Below are positions 55,305 through 63,980 of a DNA stretch of 64,000 nt, one piece after another. Below the pieces are notes generated by a model, which was not told where the DNA came from, made no database searches, and saw nothing but the letters and a program-made list of their open reading frames with translations. The stretch covers positions 22,571 to 86,570 of the forward strand of contig CALFUT010000022.1 in NCBI GenBank assembly GCA_937929805.1. Reading direction: 5' to 3'. Within the stretch, counting starts at the first letter, position 1. The number at the start of each line of letters is the position of its first letter. Position numbers and translations under genes: made by a program. Source of the stretch: an uncultured Pirellulaceae bacterium (GTDB lineage: Bacteria > Planctomycetota > Planctomycetia > Pirellulales > Pirellulaceae).

Positions 55305-56642
55305 TCACTTCAAGCCGGATCTGAGCATGTCAGCCAGTTCGCTGGCTGAATCGTCCAACGGAACCGACGCTTGGCTGCCATCGGCAAGCCATTTCACCTG
55401 CACCTGATTCGATTCGAATTCGTCAGTTCCAGCGATAATCACCGCCCGGAAACCACGACGGTCCGCGTATTTGAATTGCTGGTTTAGCTTTTTTGCGTCG
55501 GGGAAGACTTCAACTCGTAGCCCGGCCGCTCGCAGTGAACGGGCGATCGAGATGTACCGATTCAGATGCTCGGAATCAAATTGGACCACCATCACGTCGG
55601 CTGGCGTTTTTGTGGTTGGAATCATTTCCAGCGTCTCCATGGCGGCGAGCAGTCGATCAAGCCCCAGCGATGCACCGATGCCGGGCAGCAACTGCTTCGT
55701 GTAAAGCTGAGCCAAGTTGTCGTACCGACCACCCGAGCACACGCTGCCAATCGACGGCAAGTCATCAAGAAACGTCTCGTAAATCGTTCCCGTGTAATAG
55801 TCGAGCCCCCGCGCGATCGAGACGTCGATCTGCAAGTTGCGATTCTCGATCCCGGCAACATCTGCGGCAGCCGACACGTCACACAGTTGCTGCAAGCCTT
55901 CTTCTGCCAGCTCGCTTCCTGAACACAACGGGCCCAGTTTCGATAAAACGGAGTCACGATCACCATTGATTTCCGCAAGTTGCAAAATTTGATCGATCTG
56001 ATCCGTCGAAGCGCCCGTCACGTTACTCATTTCAGCGTGTACTTTTTCACGTCCGATCTTTGGCAGTTTATCGAGTGCCCGAAGCACCGACACGCTGTGC
56101 TCAGCCAAGCCAGATTTTTCCAGCAAGCCATTTAGCACTTTACGGTTGTTGATCCGAATAGAAAAATTATCGAAACCAATCGCTCGCATCAAATCGAAGA
56201 TCACCATCCCCGTTTCAATGTCGCTGGCGATCGAAGTCGTGCCGATGGTGTCAAAATCGCACTGAGCAAACTCGCGATATCGCCCAGCTTGCGGACGCTC
56301 GCCTCGCCAAACCGTCGCGATGTGATAACGCTTGAACGGCATCCCTAACTCGCTGGCATGTTGCGCCACAAATCGAGCTAGGGGAATGGTCAGGTCAAAA
56401 CGCATCCCAACGTCTCGGCCGCCATTGTCTTCGAAACGGTACATCTGCCGGTCCGTTTCCTCACTCCCTTTGCCGCACAGAATATCCGCGTGCTCGAGCG
56501 TCGGAGTATCGATCGGAGCGAATCCATAGGAACGATAAACGTTCCGCGCCGTTTCCATTAGTTGCTCGCGCGGGATCATGGCAGCGGGCAGGAAGTCACG
56601 AAAGCCACTTAGGGTACGCGGTTTAATCAGAGATTGAGACAT
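55305..56642 (-). CDS. hisS: Histidyl-tRNA synthetase
   Basis: Class II aminoacyl-tRNA synthetase of 445 residues. The N-terminal motif is RTLSGFRDFLPAAMIPREQL. Motif 2 has GRYREFAQCDFDTIG. The His-specific segments are ARGLDYYTGTIYETF and CSGGRYDNLAQLY, and motif 3 is GASLGLDRLLAAME. The anticodon-binding domain is at the C-terminus (about 350-440). Confidence 0.96.
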   Translation of the reverse strand: MSQSLIKPRTLSGFRDFLPAAMIPREQLMETARNVYRSYGFAPIDTPTLEHADILCGKGSEETDRQMYRFEDNGGRDVGMRFDLTIPLARFVAQHASELGMPFKRYHIATVWRGERPQAGRYREFAQCDFDTIGTTSIASDIETGMVIFDLMRAIGFDNFSIRINNRKVLNGLLEKSGLAEHSVSVLRALDKLPKIGREKVHAEMSNVTGASTDQIDQILQLAEINGDRDSVLSKLGPLCSGSELAEEGLQQLCDVSAAADVAGIENRNLQIDVSIARGLDYYTGTIYETFLDDLPSIGSVCSGGRYDNLAQLYTKQLLPGIGASLGLDRLLAAMETLEMIPTTKTPADVMVVQFDSEHLNRYISIARSLRAAGLRVEVFPDAKKLNQQFKYADRRGFRAVIIAGTDEFESNQVQVKWLADGSQASVPLDDSASELADMLRSGLK

Positions 56643-56680
56643 ACAGGTTTGTTTTGAGGCCGGATGCGATCAAGCATCGC

Positions 56681-57115
56681 TCAATTGAGAATGGGAAGAC
56701 TCGGACGGGGCGAACGAAAGGTTTCTGGCGTCGAAAATCGGGCGTTGGTGTACTCGGCGATCTGCTCGGGCGTTTCAAAATACTTGTCGTAAGTGTAGCC
56801 GTCATCATATTCGCAGTTGTCGGTTGTGTAGTCTCGACAGATTTGCGGACGTGTTTCATAAATTCCGCAACGATGATCATCCTGCAGGTGGCGACAAACG
56901 GTGTGCACAAGCAAGTACCAAGTTTCATCTTCAATAAAGACCGTTGCCTGTTCGTGAAGCAGGTACCATCGGATATATTCGAGGTCCGCGAAGTTATCGG
57001 GTGTGCTGATTGGTAACGCAAAGTAACGACAGCACTTGGCGGTACAGTGTTCGCACAGATTTCCGCCTTCGGGAAGGTCTTCACGTTTGAGTTGAATTTT
57101 TCGTGGTTGGTTCAT
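56681..57115 (-). CDS. YkgJ-type Cys-cluster protein
   Basis: A 144-residue protein with NLCEHCTAKCCRYFALPIS, VCRHLQDDHRCGIYETRPQIC and CEYDD. It belongs to the zinc/iron-chelating Cys-cluster family (UPF0153/YkgJ). The Cys pattern suggests a bound metal or iron-sulfur cluster; the function is unknown. It lies just upstream of hisS (38 bp). Confidence 0.87.
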   Translation of the reverse strand: MNQPRKIQLKREDLPEGGNLCEHCTAKCCRYFALPISTPDNFADLEYIRWYLLHEQATVFIEDETWYLLVHTVCRHLQDDHRCGIYETRPQICRDYTTDNCEYDDGYTYDKYFETPEQIAEYTNARFSTPETFRSPRPSLPILN

Positions 57116-57285
57116 CAGCAGCGGTCAGTGATCAGGTTGGAGTCAACGGTTTCGGGCGACTATTTTTGGCTCGATCCCCAGTCTAACACAGCCCCCCGAT
57201 TCATTACATCGTACAATTTCGCGAATCAATCTCGATTCACAACACTGACCCTAACACCAACGCCACAATCCACGGATCCGTTCAC

Positions 57286-58131
57286 TTGATTCCTTACCTC
57301 CTGCCATGCCTGTACCTGCTCGCTCCGCTGGTGGCGTGCGCGATGGCGATCCATTGGTTCGAGCGAATCATTCAGCACCGGCTGTCGACTCGATTCGGCT
57401 GGAACAGTGTGCTGTGGACCGGGTGGCTGGGAACACCCATTCATGAATCAAGCCACCTGCTGATGTGTCCGGTCTTTCGGCATCGAGTCGACGAGGTTGC
57501 GTTCTTCGAGCCCGACAGAAAGTCTGGGCGTCTAGGGTACGTCAGACATTCCTTCCATCAAGGCAACTGGTTCGAGGAAATGGGAAACCTATTCATTGGC
57601 GTGGCACCACTGTTGGGCGGTTCACTGGTTTTGCTGACGCTGCTGTTTGTCTTCTATCCCGATGCCGCAAACGCGGCATGGACGGCGACATCGCTTTCGG
57701 AAACCTCCGCCGGGCTTCACGGCGATACCCCAGTAGCAACCACGAATGACTTCGCTTCATCTGCCGGTGGCATTTGGGAACAGCTGTGGCTGCGAACCAA
57801 GGCAATGGTTAGTCAACTGCTGTCGCTGGCCGATTGGGGTGGAGCTCGTTGGTGGATTTTCCTTTATCTGGTGCTGTGTGTTGGTAGCCACATGGCCCCC
57901 AGCAAAAGCGATTACCAAGGCTCACTCAAAGGTGCGTTGATTTCGGCGGCGATCTTCGCAGGCCTGATCGCACTTCTTGCATTTTTACAAATTGATGCAA
58001 AATTGTTTTCTGACACAGTGCTCGCTGTGGGCGCTCCATTGATCAGCATTCTTGCGCTGGCAGTGGTGCTCTGCGGGATCTCGACGTTATTGGTTGTTGT
58101 GCTCACCAGCCTGATTCCAACAAAAAGCTGA
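57286..58131 (+). CDS. Membrane protein with an intramembrane HExxH motif
   Basis: Unrecognised protein of 281 residues with about five helices. Between the first two lies TPIHESSHLLMCPVF, with His53-Glu54-x-x-His57, the zinc-metalloprotease signature. A third ligand is not obvious. It may be an M50-like intramembrane peptidase or an unrelated membrane protein. It starts at a TTG at 57286; the next ATG would remove most of helix 1. Confidence 0.65.
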   Translation: MIPYLLPCLYLLAPLVACAMAIHWFERIIQHRLSTRFGWNSVLWTGWLGTPIHESSHLLMCPVFRHRVDEVAFFEPDRKSGRLGYVRHSFHQGNWFEEMGNLFIGVAPLLGGSLVLLTLLFVFYPDAANAAWTATSLSETSAGLHGDTPVATTNDFASSAGGIWEQLWLRTKAMVSQLLSLADWGGARWWIFLYLVLCVGSHMAPSKSDYQGSLKGALISAAIFAGLIALLAFLQIDAKLFSDTVLAVGAPLISILALAVVLCGISTLLVVVLTSLIPTKS

Positions 58132-58530
58132 CCGTTCGCGTCTCGCAACAATAGCGTCGTCAACCGTCGCAATCGGAAAAGCTTCTCTGGCCGGTACGTT
58201 TCTTAAGTTGCAACTGGCCGATGAACTCAAATCGTCGAACCCAGGCCAAACCGAGGCTCCGCAAAACCAGTTGCAATAAAAAACGACACAACCGTTATAA
58301 CATGCGGCCACGTTTGATGTACTTCTAGGGTTCGGTTTTAACGGCTTCGACGGGTTGCTCGGATCATCACCAAAGTGCGACGTCATTGCCTGCATCTGCA
58401 CTGCCAGCGTCTTGAGGCCGATACATTTACCGTGAGGAGTGTCGACGGATCAAAGCTCGCCAGAGCGATCACACTCGCGGTCGGAGACTGCCAACTCGGA
58501 AATCAGATTCAATCATTGAGAACCTGCTAT
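58132..58530. other. Intergenic stretch with a possible promoter
   Basis: The clearest candidate is TTGCAA (58271-58276) and TATAAC (58296-58301) with a 19-base spacer. No terminator or RNA was seen. A tmRNA-like AACGGCTTCGACGGG occurs at 58339-58353 but without the rest of the RNA. Confidence 0.35.
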
Positions 58531-58917
58531 ATGGCAAATAAAACGATTCGCGTGGTGACCCGCGGCGCTGACGGAACGATGCGGACCAAAGACTTTGAAA
58601 ACTTTGATTCGATCTCAGAACTACACGATCAAGTTGGAATCGACGACTGCAGCACCGACCTGTCGCTACGAGGATTACCAATCTTCAAAGGCTTGGTTGG
58701 CCCGATGACCGAAAGTAAAACGGTTGTTCGATACGAATCACCCGACGTGTTCGAAGCACTTACCAAGGAATGGAGCAAGCAAAAAGTTCGTAGACGCCGT
58801 CGCCGTAAAGCAACCGAAGCCGAAGTTACCGAACAGGAAACCGCTCGCTCGGTTCCAGCACCGAACTTCTCGACTGGCGTGAACATTCCAACGCCCGGGA
58901 CACCGTCGACTCTTTGA
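58531..58917 (+). CDS. Small protein with central Arg tract
   Basis: 128 residues, unrecognised. The N-terminal half (IRVVTRGADGTMRTKDFENF and the next 45 residues) looks like a compact alpha/beta domain. A KVRRRRRRK tract (about 89-97) and a low-complexity tail ending TPGTPSTL follow. The frame is open back to 58375, but the ATG at 58531 is preferred. The basic tract may bind nucleic acid. A terminator follows. Confidence 0.65.
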   Translation: MANKTIRVVTRGADGTMRTKDFENFDSISELHDQVGIDDCSTDLSLRGLPIFKGLVGPMTESKTVVRYESPDVFEALTKEWSKQKVRRRRRRKATEAEVTEQETARSVPAPNFSTGVNIPTPGTPSTL

Positions 58918-59060
58918 AATCAAACCAATCATTTTCAATGCTATTCCTAGTCGGATCTGCCTTCGCGAAGAGCAGATGTAACCCGGCTCGTCCGCCGACC
59001 GGACGTTAAACATTTGGTTCATCCGCAATCGGTTTTGCCGTTTGCGGAACAACCTAAAAG

Positions 59061-59108
59061 CCGCACGAGTTTGCGATCTCACCATCGCTGATTCCGTGCG
59101 GTTTTTTT
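59061..59108 (+). terminator. Intrinsic terminator after the small basic protein gene
   Basis: CCGCACG (59061-59067) pairs with CGTGCGG (59095-59101), with an inner GCGAT/ATCGC stem, and seven T residues follow. Confidence 0.85.
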
Positions 59109-59134
59109 GTGCCGTTTGCAAAATCCGGCCGGAC

Positions 59135-59367
59135 AAAACCGTGTCAAAACGTACCGGTTTTTTCTGTTGTGATTCTTGTGAACCATTTTAATTTGGCTTT
59201 CGTATTACCGTCGGCAAGGATGCAACAAGCAACTCATTTTCGGATAGGTCTCGCCGATCGTTGTGATCGGAAGACAGTTCGGTATCTCCATGGGTTGTGC
59301 GGATCGCGCGGGCGAAAACCGTTTTGGTTTTTTTGACTGCGGTAAAAACGTGATCTATTTTTTACCG
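59135..59367. repeat. Further hairpins between the terminator and the S41 protease gene
   Basis: AAAACCG...CGGTTTT (59135-59161, then TT), AAAACC...GGTTTT (59315-59331, then TTT), and CGGTAAAAA...TTTTTACCG (59340-59367, perfect 9-bp arms). With the upstream terminator they make four in about 300 bp, three with T tails. No gene is seen in 58918-59513. Confidence 0.7.
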
Positions 59368-59513
59368 GTCTGATTGTAAAAAATTCGCGAGGCGATTCGT
59401 CACGCGGTCACAGACTGGTTCCTGATCTGACTGGATCCCTCTGCACCGCCTCGCTCCAAACTTTTGTGGCTGTGCTGCCGGGGATTTGGTCCTCCCTATA
59501 GGATGGCAGCTTT

Positions 59514-61274
59514 ATGGAAATGCAAACACGGATGAGCCGACCCCACTCTCCCAGTTCTTGCCGCAAGACACCTCGATGCGTGCTGACTCGCTGGCTTACG
59601 ATCCTGTTGATCTCGGTCGCAACGACCTTGCTCGGCACGATGTCCACCTCAAACGCCGTGGCTCAAGCCACTTCAGCCAACGATGTGGATGACGCCGCTG
59701 GAGCGATCATTCAAGACGGCTTGGCACTTGAAAAAGAACGCCGCTGGGGCGATGCACTCAATCTTTACCAAAAGGGATTGCGTGAACACCCGACAAGCTC
59801 ACAACTCAAGCAACGCCGCGCCATCGCTCGAATCCACTTCGATTTGGATCGCCGCTATTCCGACACCAGCTTTATCCGAACCATCGAGGAAGCTGACGGC
59901 AACACCGCACTCAACGTCTATGCCGAAGTACTGCTGAAAGTTCAGTCGTACTATGTTGACGAGCCCGATTGGGCGGAACTGGCAAGCTACGGCCTGACGT
60001 CTGTCGAGGTCGGCATGATGGCCCCTGAGTTTCGCAAAGTGAATCTTCCCGGCGTCACGACCGAGCAAGTTCGAGACGCGATCCTGAAAGTCCGGAAGCA
60101 ACTGGAATCAATGACCGTTGACAGTCGGCATGATGCGTACCTAGTCGCCGCGACAACGGCTCAGTCGTTGAAGCAATCGCTTGGACTCAGCTCGCAAGGA
60201 ACCGTGTATGAATTTGTCTGCGGAGCCATTTCGGCACTCGATCCATATTCTGCATTCATGTCCAGCAACCAGTACAGCGAAACCATGTCGCAGATCGAAG
60301 GCAACTTCGTGGGACTGGGAGTCGAACTTCGAACTCACGCAGATCACCTTGAAATCGTATCCGTTATTCCAAACGGTTCAGCCAGTGTCGGCGGCATCGT
60401 TGCTGGTGACAGGATCACTTCCGTCGATCGTCAATCGGTCGCGGAAATCGGTAGCGAACGAGCGGCCGATTTGATGCGAGGGGTCGAGGGATCATTCGTG
60501 CAATTGGTCGTCGATCGCAATCAAGCAACACAGATCGTAACGCTAGAACGACGTCGTGTCGAAATCCCTAGCGTGGATCAAGTGAGCATCGTCGATGCGA
60601 ACTCGGGCGTCGGGTACATTCGCCTGACCAATTTCCAGAAGACGACAGCCCGCGATTTTGACGCTGCAATGTGGAAGTTGCATCGGCAGGGGATGCGTTC
60701 ATTGATTGTTGATGTGCGAGGCAACCCGGGCGGCTTGCTGTCGGCGTCAGTGGAAGTGGCCGATCGATTCGTGGGCAATGGCGTGATCGTTTCGACGAAG
60801 GGCCGAAACCCAATGGAAGATTACATCCATCGAGCCAACGTTTCGAGCACTTGGCGAGTTCCGCTTGTTGTGCTGGTCGATGAGAATTCAGCGAGTGCCA
60901 GTGAGATCTTTGCCGCCGCGATTCGCGACCATCACCGGGGCACCATCGTCGGCCAACGTAGCTACGGCAAAGGAAGCGTGCAGGGAATCTTCCCGCTGAA
61001 CGTTTCTGGCGGCGGCGTTCGTCTAACCACCGCTCGTTTCTATTCGCCCACCGGCAAAGCGATCAGCGAAGTTGGAGTCAACGCCGATGTGTTGATTCAT
61101 CAAACTGCTCGCGCGGGCACCGACAGTGGCGATCTGAATAGCGACGATGTCGGCAAGCGAGTCGGTATCAAGACGGCTCGAATGGCGGCTGAAAAACGAG
61201 CCGCCCAGCAGCGTCAAACCGCCGCGTCGCCCCCACGTCCTGCGTTCGAACGAGCTGCAATCGCGGGTCGTTAA
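59514..61274 (+). CDS. C-terminal processing protease (S41) with TPR and PDZ
   Basis: A periplasmic or secreted Tsp/CtpA-like protease of 586 residues. The signal segment is at about 27-50 (WLTILLISVATTLLGTMSTS). A TPR-like unit follows (about 62-105). A PDZ domain lies at about 260-350 (NFVGLGVELRTHADHLEIVS and GGIVAGDRITSVDRQSV). The S41 domain has catalytic Ser461 in ENSASASEIFAAAI and Lys486 in SYGKGSVQ, with Asp472 in the position matching the third residue of E. coli Prc. A terminator follows. Confidence 0.93.
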   Translation: MEMQTRMSRPHSPSSCRKTPRCVLTRWLTILLISVATTLLGTMSTSNAVAQATSANDVDDAAGAIIQDGLALEKERRWGDALNLYQKGLREHPTSSQLKQRRAIARIHFDLDRRYSDTSFIRTIEEADGNTALNVYAEVLLKVQSYYVDEPDWAELASYGLTSVEVGMMAPEFRKVNLPGVTTEQVRDAILKVRKQLESMTVDSRHDAYLVAATTAQSLKQSLGLSSQGTVYEFVCGAISALDPYSAFMSSNQYSETMSQIEGNFVGLGVELRTHADHLEIVSVIPNGSASVGGIVAGDRITSVDRQSVAEIGSERAADLMRGVEGSFVQLVVDRNQATQIVTLERRRVEIPSVDQVSIVDANSGVGYIRLTNFQKTTARDFDAAMWKLHRQGMRSLIVDVRGNPGGLLSASVEVADRFVGNGVIVSTKGRNPMEDYIHRANVSSTWRVPLVVLVDENSASASEIFAAAIRDHHRGTIVGQRSYGKGSVQGIFPLNVSGGGVRLTTARFYSPTGKAISEVGVNADVLIHQTARAGTDSGDLNSDDVGKRVGIKTARMAAEKRAAQQRQTAASPPRPAFERAAIAGR

Positions 61275-61304
61275 TCACACGACGGAAAAACGACGATTTA
61301 CTCG

Positions 61305-61331
61305 AAGCCGGCCTCGTGCCGGCTTTTTTTT
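61305..61331 (+). terminator. Intrinsic terminator of the protease gene
   Basis: AAGCCGGC (61305-61312) and GCCGGCTT (61318-61325) form an 8-bp perfect stem with a 5-base loop and an eight-T tail. Confidence 0.92.
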
Positions 61332-61695
61332 GTGGTCTTGATTGAATTGGATCAAAAGTCATGCGGCTAACAACCAATTCAGTGCCTCGAGAAAAACCGC
61401 CCGCGTTAATCGGAAGACAAATCAGGCAGGAAATCGAAGCGTTAATCTCAGATTCGCCACCACTCCTAGCGAGGCTAATATTCTTTGACGAGCGAGTTTG
61501 AAGAGCCGCCTAAAAGTGCCGCTTAAACTACCGAACGTACGAATTATCCATGCTGTACTATCCATAGGCGGTCAACAAACGCGTTTTGCCAGCCCCACCA
61601 TCTGAACTGCACCCTATACTTCCCGAGCGAACTCTCGCAAAAAAACTCCCACCAATCCCGCCGCTATACATTCAGACCGTCCAACGGTTGTTGAC
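61332..61695. other. Intergenic stretch, no feature seen
   Basis: 364 bp without a convincing gene, hairpin or RNA. It must contain the promoter of the pilin-like/CBM gene, but I could not fix one. Confidence 0.4.
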
Positions 61696-62433
61696 ATGCA
61701 TCCACGAAAACCATCCCGAAGTCTTTGGAATGACGATCACGGAACCGTGATTTCGGCGGAGTTGGTTTCCGTAGCAACGATTGCCTTCATCGGTTTGATC
61801 GTTGCCCTCAGTGCCATGCGTGACGCCGCCATTAGCGAACTTTCGGATGTCGTCGGCTCGGTTCAAGATTTCAATCAAAGCTACTCCGTCAATGCAGCCA
61901 CTGGGCCATCGGGATCGACGTACGGCAGTCAGTTTATCGACGCAACCGACCCCGGTGACGAACCCGGGGACCTTCTGGGTGCTATCCAAAACGGCATCGT
62001 CTTCTCTGCGCCGCAGGACGAGTCCGAATCAACCGCGACACCTCCTGCTTCGCAACGTTTCGAAGCTGAGGGCAGTGAAGTGACACCGACCGCCGGCGGT
62101 GGCTATGCGGATGGCTGGATCGTTTGGAGCAACGGACAAATCTTCGTCAACGTCGATCTGATCGAAGACGGAATCTACGAGTTCTCATCTAGGTTGTGGG
62201 GAAGTCGCGGCGGCCCGGATCTTCCGAACGCGGCACTGCTTGTGAATGGGGCGGCGATTGACGACTTTGATATCGCCCCAACCAGTCATGCGGATGCTCA
62301 GGTTTACTCCGTCCAAACTAACTTACCCGCGGGCACGCATCAATTTGGCGTCGCGTTCACCAACGATTTCTATCAGCCGCCGATCGATCGCAATTTGTTT
62401 GTCGATTGGCTGCAGATTTTTGGACCAAATTAG
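61696..62433 (+). CDS. Pilin-like N-terminus fused to a carbohydrate-binding-module-like domain
   Basis: 245 residues. The N-terminus is basic, then DDHGTVISAELVSVATIAFI begins a membrane helix (about 17-40), a pattern common in planctomycete pilin-like proteins. A ~75-residue linker follows. The C-terminal domain (about 115-245) has FEAEGSEVTPTAGGG and AGTHQFGVAFTNDFYQ then DRNLFVDWLQIFGP, the pattern of calcium-dependent xylan-binding modules (CBM36/60-like). The protein would present a sugar-binding domain from the membrane or a fibre. Recognised from motifs, not by search. Confidence 0.7.
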   Translation: MHPRKPSRSLWNDDHGTVISAELVSVATIAFIGLIVALSAMRDAAISELSDVVGSVQDFNQSYSVNAATGPSGSTYGSQFIDATDPGDEPGDLLGAIQNGIVFSAPQDESESTATPPASQRFEAEGSEVTPTAGGGYADGWIVWSNGQIFVNVDLIEDGIYEFSSRLWGSRGGPDLPNAALLVNGAAIDDFDIAPTSHADAQVYSVQTNLPAGTHQFGVAFTNDFYQPPIDRNLFVDWLQIFGPN

Positions 62434-62646
62434 CTCCCAAGTCAGCTGTTTCCGCAGCTTAGGATTAAGGCAGTTCGATGCCGGCGAGCAGGAACTCAAC
62501 CTCGCGATCATGGGATCGCTTTTCGTCAAGATTTTGGATTCGTCGCCTCAACTTCAATTGACATACAGCCTGACGGTCGACAATCTTGACGGAAACGCTA
62601 ACATCTGAGCCAAAGGCCAGAATGATCTCAACGCTATCGAAACGCC

Positions 62647-63831
62647 ATGGACGAGTTCGCATCGTTTAACGCTCAACTAAACCGCCCAATTGATGCAAAA
62701 AACGTTGAATTCCAACGAATGGGGCGGCTGAAACACATTATCAACGCGGCTCAGCTGACTCCCGAGTTGCTGCAAACGCTGTGTCGCACGGCCGACTCAA
62801 TCCGGCGATTAGCCAAAACCCGCCGCGGCAACGAGGCCCTAAAAAGTTTGCTGGCGGACAAACGAGCGATGCTGTATTTCACTCAGCCGTCGACTCGAAC
62901 CTTCCTGTCCTTCATGGCCGCCTGCCAGATTTTGGGGCTGACTTGCAATGAGGTCCGCGACCCGAAGACCTCGTCCGAAGTCAAACGCGAATCCCGAACT
63001 GATTCGATTCGGATGTTCAGCAGCTACTTCGACATCATCATCATGCGATCGCAAATCAAGGACTTCGCCGAATGCTGCGCCTATTTAATGAACCGGTTGG
63101 AAGAGCAAGAAAAGCGATCGGTGCCCGTGATCAATGCCGGATCAGGCAGCGACGAACATCCAACTCAGGCGTTGCTGGATTACTACACGATCGACCGGAG
63201 CTTTGATTTCGACGAGCACTCTCATAGCGTCGAATCGCGACTGCCGGCCCTGAGGGCGACGTATCCGGATCTTGTTCCTGGAGTCGAGCATAAAACTTAC
63301 GCGTTCTGCGGAGACATTGGCCGAGGGCGAACCGTTCGCTCCTTGGCACGCGTGCTTGCTCAATTTCCCGGCGTCAGTTTGTTTTTCGTGTCGGCCGATC
63401 ACCCAGATCTGATGCTGGATGATCAGTTGCGGCAGAAGCTAAAACGAGCCGGGGCCAATGTCCAAGAGTTTCACTCGCTGGAAGCCGATGTTAACGGGCG
63501 ACCGCTGATCGAACAAATCGATTGTCTGTACATGACTCGGATCCAACGTGAACATAATTCTGAATCCACCGAAGAGGAACTGAAACAACTGGACCTGTCC
63601 CCTTTTAGGTTGACGCTAGACCGAGTCCACCGGATGAAAGAATACGCACCGATTCTGCATCCCTTCCCACGAGACAGCGTGATCGATGAAATCCCCATCG
63701 AGGTCGACAATGACCCTCGGGCGATGTACTTCCGGCAGGCTCGCAACGGGATGTGGATTCGTGCAGCACTGCTGGTCCATTTGTTTGATGCGGCCGATCG
63801 CCTGCACGAGGCAGACTCGGCGGCCCGATAA
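62647..63831 (+). CDS. pyrB: Aspartate carbamoyltransferase (catalytic chain)
   Basis: Carbamoyltransferase of pyrimidine synthesis. The 394-residue protein has PSTRTFLSFM (82-86 for the carbamoyl-phosphate loop), DEHPTQALLDYY (His171), DCLYMTRIQ, and HPFPRDSV (338-342; HPLPR in most). It is longer than typical (~310): about 25 residues at the N-terminus before GRLKHIINAAQL, and an insert near 183-213. The aspartate loop differs from ornithine enzymes. An internal ATG at 62719 is an alternative start. Confidence 0.88.
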   Translation: MDEFASFNAQLNRPIDAKNVEFQRMGRLKHIINAAQLTPELLQTLCRTADSIRRLAKTRRGNEALKSLLADKRAMLYFTQPSTRTFLSFMAACQILGLTCNEVRDPKTSSEVKRESRTDSIRMFSSYFDIIIMRSQIKDFAECCAYLMNRLEEQEKRSVPVINAGSGSDEHPTQALLDYYTIDRSFDFDEHSHSVESRLPALRATYPDLVPGVEHKTYAFCGDIGRGRTVRSLARVLAQFPGVSLFFVSADHPDLMLDDQLRQKLKRAGANVQEFHSLEADVNGRPLIEQIDCLYMTRIQREHNSESTEEELKQLDLSPFRLTLDRVHRMKEYAPILHPFPRDSVIDEIPIEVDNDPRAMYFRQARNGMWIRAALLVHLFDAADRLHEADSAAR

Positions 63832-63920
63832 GTCTCAGCCCGCGATCCCCGGGAGGGTAAGGCTGGGATGGTGAAATATTCGTAAGCTGGGGGGATTTTG
63901 GGCGAATTGGTATTTGAGAA

Positions 63921-63980
63921 CTGTTACGCCCCAGCGTATTCGTTGAGTGTCTAATCACAACACACGAAGGAGCGTAACAG
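63921..63980 (+). promoter_or_regulatory. Inverted repeat covering the ribosome site of the last gene
   Basis: CTGTTACGCCCC (63921-63932) and GGAGCGTAACAG (63969-63980) are complementary at 11 of 12 positions. The right arm contains part of the AAGGAG site and the G of the GTG start, so pairing would block translation of transcripts entering from outside. Confidence 0.6.

Noticed and set aside
58339..58353. tmRNA-like AACGGCTTCGACGGG
   Set aside because: It resembles a conserved tmRNA 5' block, but there is no tag frame, no T-loop and no CCA end within reach.
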